Positions 26,588-34,088 of a stretch of 64,000 nt of DNA are shown here, piece by piece (within the stretch, counting starts at the first letter, position 1; every line of letters starts with the position of its first letter). The DNA comes from Sporomusa sp. KB1 (GTDB lineage: Bacteria; Bacillota; Negativicutes; Sporomusales; Sporomusaceae): positions 1,242,887-1,306,886 of the forward strand of contig NZ_VLKC01000002.1 of assembly GCF_007830295.1 (NCBI RefSeq), in the 5' to 3' direction. The notes beneath the pieces are model-generated. The model was not told where the DNA came from and did no database searches. It saw only the letters and a program-made list of their open reading frames with translations. A program made the position numbers and the translations under genes.

Positions 26588-26851
26588 TTACCTTGTATCG
26601 TCCCGCCGGATAGCGTCTTCCATAAGTTCGCTCCACTTTTGATTATTCTCATCTTCCTGACAAAACCGCAAATATAAATCAGCTACAGCCATGGCCGCCT
26701 GCTGTTCACGTATCGTTAAGCCAGCTTTAGCTACCATTGCCGCCACTTCCATTCCGGCCCGTTCCACTAATGCCTGTCGTTTGGCTGCCAGGATTCCGAT
26801 AATGGCCGGCACTGACTGTGCAAGTTCGATTTGCCTAGATTTTATCTCCAT
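26588..26851 (-). CDS. Hypothetical helical protein, 87 aa
   Basis: An alanine- and glutamate-rich all-helical protein without cysteine-metal motifs, signal peptide or membrane segment. AGGAGGTC precedes the ATG. It is monocistronic with its own terminator. Family not recognised. Confidence 0.65.
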   Translation of the reverse strand: MEIKSRQIELAQSVPAIIGILAAKRQALVERAGMEVAAMVAKAGLTIREQQAAMAVADLYLRFCQEDENNQKWSELMEDAIRRDDTR

Positions 26852-26968
26852 AGGAAGACCTCCTATCGCTCATTTAACGCCACCATCAATTCTCTTTATT
26901 CACTTTACTATTAAAATGTTTTTTTTTTGTTTGAACCAAGAAATCTACCCTCTTTTTATTGCAAATAA

Positions 26969-27001
26969 AAAGCCGCACAGATTAATTTTCTGTGCGACTT
27001 T
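26969..27001 (-). terminator. Terminator of RND efflux operon
   Basis: A stem of about 11 bp (AAAGTCGCACAG with CTGTGCGGCTTT on the minus strand, one wobble) followed by TTATTTG, 18 bases after the RND gene stop. Confidence 0.85.
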
Positions 27002-27018
27002 ATTATTTTACAATACTA

Positions 27019-30000
27019 TCAATTGGTACGATTCATTTTAAAAGCCTTTATTCTAGCAGTCCCGTATTCAATTACCACAAACAATACAGGTACCAAAAAG
27101 ATACTGAAACTAGTAGCAAACAGCATGCCACCGACAACCGTTGTTCCCAGTGCTGAACGGGCAGCAGAACCGGCACCTGTTGATACCGCTAACGGAATAC
27201 AGCCTAAAACGAAAGCCAGTGATGTCATCAAAATCGGCCGTAACCTAAGCCTGGCAGCTTCCACTGCCGCTTGCACCGGTTCCATGCCTTTGTCTGTCCT
27301 GACTTTAGCATATTCCACAATCAAGATCGCATTTTTGGCTGCAAGACCGATGAGCATAACCAAACCGATCTGCATATAAATACTATTTTCAAATCCCCGG
27401 GCATAAATGGAAAGAGCTGCACCTAAGATGCCTGTGGGAACAGATAAGAGTACGGCAAAGGGGATATTCCAGCTTTCATACAAAGCAGCCAGGCACAAGA
27501 ACGCAAACAGTAGCGCAAAGCCGAAGATAATCGGTGTATGCCCGCTGGAAAGCTTTTCTTCCCGACTTGCATCAGCCCATTCATAGGTAAACGTTTGTGG
27601 TAATACCTCGGCGGATACTTCCTCCAGTGCCTTCATTGCTTGACCGGAACTATAGCCGGTAGCCGCAGTCGCGTTAATTTGCATGGCCTGGTAACCGTTA
27701 TAGCGTTTAACCAATGTCTGGCCGCTGGTTGAAACTGGTTTAACCAATGTGTTAAGCGGTACCATGGTACCGGCGGAGCTCCGCACATAGAAGAAGCGGG
27801 TTGCATCCACGTCGACACGGAATTCCGGTTGTGCCTGCAACATAACCTTATAAGTACGGCCAAATCGGTTAAAGTCATTTACCTGAACACCACCCAGAAA
27901 GGTTTGCAAGGCTGTAAATACATCCTGAACAGGAACTCCCAAAGCTTTCGCTTTTTCCCTGTCAACTTCGTAACGGTACGAAGGCGTATCAGCCCGGAAA
28001 CTTGATTGAGCCATGCTGATTTCCGGACGCTTACGGGCAGCTGAGATGAACTGTTGGGAGACATCATTCATTTCTGCCATAGTCGCGGCACCTCTATCCT
28101 GAATAATAAAGGTTAAACCGCCAACAGTACCAATACCTGGCAAAGCAGGCGGAGTAAAGGCGAAAACAGTAGCTTCCGGTATATCGCTTACCTTAGCCAT
28201 GGCTTGCCCAATAATAGCTTTCAATTGCGTATTAGGTGTTGTACGCTCTGCCCATGGCTGCAAGCCAACAATAACCATCGCGCCATTTGGCTTTTGCCCA
28301 CCGGCCAATATATCATAACCGGCTACTGATCCAGTCATTTCTACTCCCGGCAGCGAATGAAAGATTTCGCCGACATGTTTGGCAACAGCCTTGGTGCGGT
28401 TCATGTTGGCGGCTTCCGGCAGACTAACAACAGATAACATAAAACCCTGATCTTCAGTAGGAACAAACGTGGAAGGAATGATCTTGAGCATCCCCCCGCA
28501 CAATATAGCGATTATTACTAACCCTATACCCCATAGCCTGGCCCGGCGTATAGACTGCCGAACACCAGCGGAATATTTTTCAGTAATACGCTCAAACCAA
28601 GTGTTGAAGCGGCTAAAAAATCTTACCATCAATCCGGTACGTTTTTCATCAGTATACGGCTGCAGCAACAGGCTGCATAATGCCGGCGTCAGTGACAACG
28701 CCACAATAGCTGACAACATCATGGAAACAGCAATTGTCAGCGCAAACTGTTTATACAGAATACCAGTTGTCCCGCCAAAAAACGCAACTGGTATAAAAAC
28801 AGACGCAAGCACGAAAGCAATAGCGATAACCGGACCGGACACCTCTTCCATCGCCCGAATAGTCGCTTCCCTGGGGTTGAGGCCTGAATGGCGCATATGA
28901 TGCTCAACCGCCTCAACAACGACAATAGCATCATCTACTACTAAGCCAATGGCCAGTACCATGGCAAACAAGGTCAGGGTATTGATGGAAAATCCCAACA
29001 CTACGAAAGCTCCAAACGTTCCAACCAGGGAGACCGGCACCGCCAGCATAGGAATCAAAGTGGCTCGCCAATTTTGCAGGAATAGATATACAATAACAAG
29101 TACCAGCGCAAGGGCTTCTACAAAAGTATGGAATACCTTTTCCAGGGATTCCCGGATATATTTGGTACTATCGTTAAGAATACGGTATTCCATGTCTGGT
29201 GGAAAACGCTTTGATGCACTCTCAATAACTTGCCGTACACCACTGATTGTCTCCAGCGCATTGGCTTCTGTTGTTAATTGGACTGCAAAAACAACAGCTT
29301 CCGCGCCATCAAAGCTACTCTTAAAAGTATTATCTTTGGCACTTAATTCAATTGTGGCTACATCACCTAAATGAATAGCCGAACCATCTGACTGCGAACG
29401 AACGATAACTTTTCTAAAATCTTCTTCGGTAATCAAACGGCCCTGGACACTGGCCGTATATTGGAATTCCTGTTTTGCCACCGACGGAAGTTGGCCAATT
29501 GTACCAGCTGGCGCTTGCACATTTTGTTCTTTTATAGCGCTAACAATGTCGGCAGCAGTAATTCCCATCTGTGCCAATTTATCCGGTTTGAGCCAAACAC
29601 GCATACTAAAGTCAGAACCATATTCGCTAACATCACCTACACCCTTAACCCGGCGAATGTCATCAATAATATTGATACTGCCGTAATTCTTGAGAAACAC
29701 ACTGTCATAGCTGGCATTCGGTGAAACAAGACTAAAAAACAAAGCCGTATCGGGTGAAACCTTGCGGGTTGTTACCCCGGTAAGCTGCACATCCTGAGGC
29801 AAACCGGCATTAGCCTGCGCCACCCGGTTTTGAGTGTACATCGTCACCATGTCAGGATTTTGTCCCAGTTCAAATTGAACATTAAGTGAATAGCGGCCGG
29901 TATCGGCGCTAATTGAGGTCATGGATACCGCGCCTTCTACACCATTAACCTGTTGTTCGATGACTTGAGCTACTGTCTTTTCTACTACATCTGAGTTAGC

Positions 30001-30153
30001 ACCAGTATATGAAGTACTAACGCTGACCTGTGGCGGCGTAATCTGCGGATATTGGGCAATTGGCAGGAAAAAAGCAGCAATACCACCTGCCAGCACAATA
30101 AGTATGGATATGACGATCGCGAAGATTGGTCGATTAATAAAAAACTTTGCCAT
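27019..30153 (-). CDS. RND multidrug efflux permease (AcrB/MexB, HAE1 family)
   Basis: A 1044-aa inner-membrane proton antiporter that, with the adaptor and an outer-membrane channel, pumps drugs out of the cell. The length is standard. It begins MAKFFINRPIFAIVISILIVLAGG, the classical AcrB N-terminus. GLVVDDAIVVVEAVEHHM carries the proton-relay aspartates in TM4, and the C-terminal half repeats the topology (QIGLVMLIGLAAKNAILIVEYA). It sits 12 bases after the adaptor. No TolC-type gene is adjacent. Its presence implies an outer membrane. Confidence 0.96.
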   Translation of the reverse strand: MAKFFINRPIFAIVISILIVLAGGIAAFFLPIAQYPQITPPQVSVSTSYTGANSDVVEKTVAQVIEQQVNGVEGAVSMTSISADTGRYSLNVQFELGQNPDMVTMYTQNRVAQANAGLPQDVQLTGVTTRKVSPDTALFFSLVSPNASYDSVFLKNYGSINIIDDIRRVKGVGDVSEYGSDFSMRVWLKPDKLAQMGITAADIVSAIKEQNVQAPAGTIGQLPSVAKQEFQYTASVQGRLITEEDFRKVIVRSQSDGSAIHLGDVATIELSAKDNTFKSSFDGAEAVVFAVQLTTEANALETISGVRQVIESASKRFPPDMEYRILNDSTKYIRESLEKVFHTFVEALALVLVIVYLFLQNWRATLIPMLAVPVSLVGTFGAFVVLGFSINTLTLFAMVLAIGLVVDDAIVVVEAVEHHMRHSGLNPREATIRAMEEVSGPVIAIAFVLASVFIPVAFFGGTTGILYKQFALTIAVSMMLSAIVALSLTPALCSLLLQPYTDEKRTGLMVRFFSRFNTWFERITEKYSAGVRQSIRRARLWGIGLVIIAILCGGMLKIIPSTFVPTEDQGFMLSVVSLPEAANMNRTKAVAKHVGEIFHSLPGVEMTGSVAGYDILAGGQKPNGAMVIVGLQPWAERTTPNTQLKAIIGQAMAKVSDIPEATVFAFTPPALPGIGTVGGLTFIIQDRGAATMAEMNDVSQQFISAARKRPEISMAQSSFRADTPSYRYEVDREKAKALGVPVQDVFTALQTFLGGVQVNDFNRFGRTYKVMLQAQPEFRVDVDATRFFYVRSSAGTMVPLNTLVKPVSTSGQTLVKRYNGYQAMQINATAATGYSSGQAMKALEEVSAEVLPQTFTYEWADASREEKLSSGHTPIIFGFALLFAFLCLAALYESWNIPFAVLLSVPTGILGAALSIYARGFENSIYMQIGLVMLIGLAAKNAILIVEYAKVRTDKGMEPVQAAVEAARLRLRPILMTSLAFVLGCIPLAVSTGAGSAARSALGTTVVGGMLFATSFSIFLVPVLFVVIEYGTARIKAFKMNRTN

Positions 30154-30165
30154 GAATCCGCCCCC

Positions 30166-31302
30166 CTACTTCGTGCCTGGAATAGTCAGATCGTTAAGGC
30201 CGATCATGGTAATTTTGAGCGGAGTTCCCGGCTGGGTTTTGGCAAACCCTTCCACAACAACAACATCCTCGACGGTAAGGCCTTCTTCAACAATTTGCAA
30301 ATTGCCAATTTTAGGTCCTAATTTTACTGGTTTAGTCACTGCTTCGCTATTAGCCCCCGCAACAGTAACAAAAGTTTTGCCAAGCAATTCCTGAACAGCA
30401 CGCTGAGGAATAAGCAATGCCCCCTGCCTGGTTTCGCCGTTTGCCACAATCCTGGCAAACATGCCCGGTACCAGCAATTGCTGCGGGTTGCCGAAAGAAG
30501 CTTTCATCGCCAACGTACCTGTTTGGTTGGCCATTCCCCGGTCAACCTGCTCCAGACGGCCAGTAATCGGGTATTCACTCCCATTGCTGAGAACCAGCTT
30601 AAGGTTTTGTCCCCAGGCGTCAGGCGAATTGCCCATTTGGGCGAATTTTAGATATTCATTTTCACTCATACTGAAGCGAACCTGCACAGGGTCTACTGTG
30701 GAAACAGTTGCCATCACTGTACTGCCAGCCTGAACATAGCCGCCGACACTTAACTCACCTACACCAATCCGGCCATTTACCGGCGATACAACTACCGTAT
30801 CTGACAAATCATTCTGGGCCTGGTCCAATTTGGCCTGATATGCGCTTACCTGCGCTGCAGCCTGTTCGGCCTGTGACTTGGACGTATCCAAAGTTTGAAC
30901 AGCAATGCCGCCTTGATCAGCTAAATTCTGATACCGCACAACATCGCGTTGGATGTTGCTCAGCGAAGCCTGCGCTTGTGCGACCTGAGCCTGCGAATCG
31001 GCTACTGTCGCTACATATTTGCGCCGATCAATTTCATACAATGGTTGCCCGGCTTGAACCGTGTCGCCGCCATTGAATAGTTTGCGGGAAATATTGCCAG
31101 TAACCTGCGCTTTGATTTGGACTTCATCTTTTGCTACAATTTCGCCAACAAACTCATATGTAACAGGTGTATCCTGCTGCATAACCTGCATAGCCTTGAC
31201 TGCTACTTCCTTCGGTTGACCGGTCGCCTGTTGTTTGCTGCAGCCTGCCGTTACAATTAGAAATAGTACAGCAAGGCATAGGATACTTTTTTTATTCACC
31301 AT
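30166..31302 (-). CDS. RND efflux periplasmic adaptor lipoprotein (AcrA/MexA family)
   Basis: A 378-aa membrane-fusion protein bridging pump and outer-membrane channel. The lipobox VTAGC puts the lipidated cysteine at residue 21. The biotinyl-lipoyl-like half motifs (AQVTGNISRKLFNGGDTVQAGQPLYEID and VVSPVNGRIGVGELSVGGYV) flank a coiled-coil hairpin of about residues 95-150 rich in Gln/Ala. It lies between the TetR gene and the pump in one operon. Confidence 0.95.
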   Translation of the reverse strand: MVNKKSILCLAVLFLIVTAGCSKQQATGQPKEVAVKAMQVMQQDTPVTYEFVGEIVAKDEVQIKAQVTGNISRKLFNGGDTVQAGQPLYEIDRRKYVATVADSQAQVAQAQASLSNIQRDVVRYQNLADQGGIAVQTLDTSKSQAEQAAAQVSAYQAKLDQAQNDLSDTVVVSPVNGRIGVGELSVGGYVQAGSTVMATVSTVDPVQVRFSMSENEYLKFAQMGNSPDAWGQNLKLVLSNGSEYPITGRLEQVDRGMANQTGTLAMKASFGNPQQLLVPGMFARIVANGETRQGALLIPQRAVQELLGKTFVTVAGANSEAVTKPVKLGPKIGNLQIVEEGLTVEDVVVVEGFAKTQPGTPLKITMIGLNDLTIPGTK

Positions 31303-31326
31303 TTTCCCCTCCCATTTTTGCTGTTT

Positions 31327-31950
31327 TTAAGAGCGCTTGGCAACGCCATTTAAATAGATTTCAATGGCCTGTGACATATACTCCGCAGCAATATTTTGTT
31401 TGCTTGGCATCAATTCTTTAAAAAGATCCTGAGCCGTAAAGGATAAGTTCAATATTTTCAACAGCGACATGGCAGCAAGATCTGAATCAATATCTGATCT
31501 AAATTCACCATTACTTTTCGCTTCTTCAATACAACCCTGCAAAAAAAGATGCGAATGATGTGTAGCGCTTTTCACCAGACTGTCAAAATATTTGGTCGGA
31601 CTGAATACTTCCGTGAAAAATAAACGGTCTATGTATGGATTTTTTTTATTAGTGACAAGCAGTATCTCCGCAAATCGTCTTAGTTTCGTAACAGCTGAAA
31701 TCTCTTCTTTGCTGATAGCATCAATGGCATCTCTTAGTATCGCTAATTGGCTTTCTAGTACAAATGCATACAATTTATCTTTCCCGCCAAAATAGTATGA
31801 GATTAGTGCAATATTAACCCCGGCAGCATCAGCCAACTCTTTTACTGAAACAGCAGCTAACCCTTTAGTTGCAAATAAAGGAATGGCCGCTTCAATAAGT
31901 TTATTAACGGTTGGCTTATCTGTGCATATCTCTTTTTTCGTTATATTCAC
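31327..31950 (-). CDS. TetR-family repressor of the RND operon
   Basis: A 207-aa regulator with an N-terminal helix-turn-helix (LFATKGLAAVSVKELADAAGVNIALISYYFGGKDKLY, about residues 24-60) and a ligand-binding C-terminal domain of the CerR/YbiH type. It is first in the operon and presumably autoregulates it by binding the palindrome at 31972-31995. GTG start at 31950 with AAAGGA unusually close (2 bases), so the start is uncertain, but the HTH fixes the frame. Confidence 0.9.
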   Translation of the reverse strand: MNITKKEICTDKPTVNKLIEAAIPLFATKGLAAVSVKELADAAGVNIALISYYFGGKDKLYAFVLESQLAILRDAIDAISKEEISAVTKLRRFAEILLVTNKKNPYIDRLFFTEVFSPTKYFDSLVKSATHHSHLFLQGCIEEAKSNGEFRSDIDSDLAAMSLLKILNLSFTAQDLFKELMPSKQNIAAEYMSQAIEIYLNGVAKRS

Positions 31951-31971
31951 ATCCTTTCCCTAACTTATTTA

Positions 31972-31995
31972 AAAATACATTTTAAACGTACTTTT
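31972..31995 (-). promoter_or_regulatory. Putative TetR operator
   Basis: An interrupted inverted repeat, AAAGTAC and GTATTTT on the minus strand separated by 9 bases (6 of 7 positions matching). It lies 22 bases upstream of the regulator gene and immediately downstream of its promoter, the usual place for a TetR-type operator. Confidence 0.45.
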
Positions 31996-31999
31996 AATT

Positions 32000-32028
32000 A
32001 TATTATATAATATTTTCCCTGTCTACAA
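32000..32028 (-). promoter_or_regulatory. Promoter of TetR-adaptor-RND operon
   Basis: TTGTAG (32023-32028) and TAATAT (32000-32005) on the minus strand with 17-base spacing, just upstream of the palindrome. Confidence 0.5.
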
Positions 32029-32050
32029 TATGCAACCGGAAAAAGCATTG

Positions 32051-32106
32051 TTTAAACTGAAAAACACCTAATTATTTGTTCATAACTAGGTGTTTTTCAG
32101 TTTAAA
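32051..32106. terminator. Long inverted repeat, terminator of proline-rich protein gene
   Basis: A perfect 20-bp stem (TTTAAACTGAAAAACACCTA and complement) with a 16-base loop, 27 bases after the stop of the minus-strand gene. No extended U-run, but the stem itself contains TTTTT. Confidence 0.7.
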
Positions 32107-32132
32107 GCCAAATTTCTCCATCTCTCGTCAAA

Positions 32133-32714
32133 CTACACTCGCACTTCAAAGTGTTTTTCTGCTTTAGGTGCTGTCGTCTGTGGCGATACAACTATATCTA
32201 GGCCCTCTTTATTAGTTACCGTGGCTGTTTTCTTAGCATAGTCACTCAGCGTACACTGTTGTGTTGGTTTCTTTTTAAATAAGCGTAAACCCACTAAAAT
32301 CACGGCAGTAATTGCTACTACCCCAATAAAAGGAAGATAGTTCAATCCAGACGGCTTGCTGCTTACCACTGGCGGTTTCGCCGGAACAGCAGTCTGCGCC
32401 AAAACCTCAGCCTGAGAATCAGAGCCTGCGGCGGGAGCTGCCTTTATACTATTTGTTTTGTTTGTCGTAGCTGCAGCAGGTGCTGACTTTTCGCCATCCT
32501 TAGCCGGTGCTGACTTTCCCTGAAAAGCCTTTCCTAATTCATCTAGTTTCTTGGCCGTGCCTGAAAGTTCCGTACTCACCGGTTTACCCGAATTCGGGGT
32601 TGAATTACCCGAAGAAGCCGGCGCAATATCAGACCCTGTATGGGAGCCTGTCGGAGTAAGCGTAGGTGCAATAGGCGGCGTGGGTTTTGTTGGCGGAGTA
32701 GGCGCTATTGGCAT
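32133..32714 (-). CDS. Proline/alanine-rich single-pass membrane protein, 193 aa
   Basis: Not a recognised family. The first 110 residues are low-complexity, rich in Pro, Thr, Ser and Ala (MPIAPTPPTKPTPPIAPT...). A single transmembrane helix follows (LPFIGVVAITAVILVGLRLF, about residues 127-146), then KKK and a 45-residue tail. The topology suggests an N-terminal extracytoplasmic spacer anchored by an internal helix. It is downstream of the histidine kinase on the same strand. An ATG start with AAGGAG is present. Confidence 0.65.
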   Translation of the reverse strand: MPIAPTPPTKPTPPIAPTLTPTGSHTGSDIAPASSGNSTPNSGKPVSTELSGTAKKLDELGKAFQGKSAPAKDGEKSAPAAATTNKTNSIKAAPAAGSDSQAEVLAQTAVPAKPPVVSSKPSGLNYLPFIGVVAITAVILVGLRLFKKKPTQQCTLSDYAKKTATVTNKEGLDIVVSPQTTAPKAEKHFEVRV

Positions 32715-32775
32715 AACAAGACTCCTTTTTCTATGTTTACTATACTATTTGCCAGTTCACTCTTGTTGCAACATA

Positions 32776-33987
32776 TCACGGTTGGTTACGCGGAAATTTT
32801 ACCATAAAAGTAGTCCCGGAGTCTCCGGTCTTAACCTCTATTTTTGCATTATGCCGATTGGCTATGCTGAAACATATCGGCAACCCCAGTCCGGTGCCAT
32901 TTTCTTTCGTTGTCACAAAGGGCGTACCTAATTTCTGCTCAATTTCCTGTGGAATACCGATACCCTGATCTTGGATATATAAGACCACCTGTTCAGCTTC
33001 CGCAAACGTGCCAATCGTCAATTGTCCTCCCGGCAACATGGCTTCCAACCCATTCCTGACAAAATTGAGAATTAGTTGACGCATTTCCTGGGCATCCAGA
33101 AGCAAATCAGGAATATCGACCGACAACTTCGTAACAATCCACTTCTCATTAAGCAGAGCATCTGACTCCAATAGTGGCAATAGCTTTTGGACAATCGTAT
33201 TCAGATTCTGCAGCGACTGATCAAGCAGCTTATTCCGGGCTAGAGAAAGATACTCTGTAATGATGGAATTTGCTCTGTCCAGTTCGGTAATCATTAAATT
33301 GAGCCGCGAATCAAACTGGGAAAATTCGGCCTTTCGGAGGAAGAACTGTAGAAACCCCCTTACCGTTGTCAATGGATTCCTGATCTCGTGGGCAATACCA
33401 GCAGCCATTTCCCCAATCAGATTTAACCTTTCTATGCGGGACATCTCTTTTTCCATGAACTTACGTTCGGTGATATCGGAGATAACTGACCGATAATTTG
33501 ATCCATAACCACCCACACCCGTCAGTGGCACACTGATAATTTGAGCATAGATAATCGCATTACTTTTTGATATTATTTCCAATTCGGTAATTACTTTTTT
33601 ACCAGTCAGCCTGCATGAATGCAGATGATCAAAAAAAAGCTTATAACTACCTTTATCGAGAAAAACAGTCATCGGCATGCCTAGCAGGCGTGATCGCTCT
33701 ATACCTAATAAAGCCGCGCCAGCAAGATTAATCTCTTTGATACAGCCTTTTTCGTCAAAAGTCACGTAACCTGTCGGTGCAAAATCATAAAGATCAGCAT
33801 AGCGGTTGCGGGATTCCTCTAACTCCACGAGAGCCTCTTGCATCGCCTGGCACTGAATCTCCAAGTCCCATTCCTTAGCCTGCAATTTTGCTCTTAGCTG
33901 CTCTAGTTCTTCTGTTCCATCCGAAGATAGAACCGGTTTCTCGATAGCAAGGGCTCCCCGCTTTTCATTATCATCTGAGCTGGTCAT
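32776..33987 (-). CDS. PAS-domain sensor histidine kinase (soluble)
   Basis: A 403-aa protein without membrane segments. An N-terminal coiled coil (about 20-70) leads to a PAS domain (about 75-190, GYVTFDEKGCIKEINLAGAALLGI). The HisKA box HEIRNPLTTVRGFLQFF holds the phosphorylated histidine. The HATPase_c domain has NFVRNGLEAM, DQGIGIP and GTGLGLPIC. Start 33987 chosen: AGGAGG precedes MTSSDD. No response regulator gene is adjacent; the upstream CheR-PAS protein is the likely functional neighbour. Confidence 0.92.
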   Translation of the reverse strand: MTSSDDNEKRGALAIEKPVLSSDGTEELEQLRAKLQAKEWDLEIQCQAMQEALVELEESRNRYADLYDFAPTGYVTFDEKGCIKEINLAGAALLGIERSRLLGMPMTVFLDKGSYKLFFDHLHSCRLTGKKVITELEIISKSNAIIYAQIISVPLTGVGGYGSNYRSVISDITERKFMEKEMSRIERLNLIGEMAAGIAHEIRNPLTTVRGFLQFFLRKAEFSQFDSRLNLMITELDRANSIITEYLSLARNKLLDQSLQNLNTIVQKLLPLLESDALLNEKWIVTKLSVDIPDLLLDAQEMRQLILNFVRNGLEAMLPGGQLTIGTFAEAEQVVLYIQDQGIGIPQEIEQKLGTPFVTTKENGTGLGLPICFSIANRHNAKIEVKTGDSGTTFMVKFPRNQP

Positions 33988-34088
33988 ATAGCTTCCTCCT
34001 GACCGGGTACATTGTTCCCCGGTTTTTCCAGGCATCCCTGGCATTATCCTGACATTTACTTGACGATTTTGTTTTACCGTTATCCTAA

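Noticed and set aside
27023-27379. Plus-strand ORF within the RND gene
   Set aside because: Shadow of the strongly conserved minus-strand RND coding sequence.
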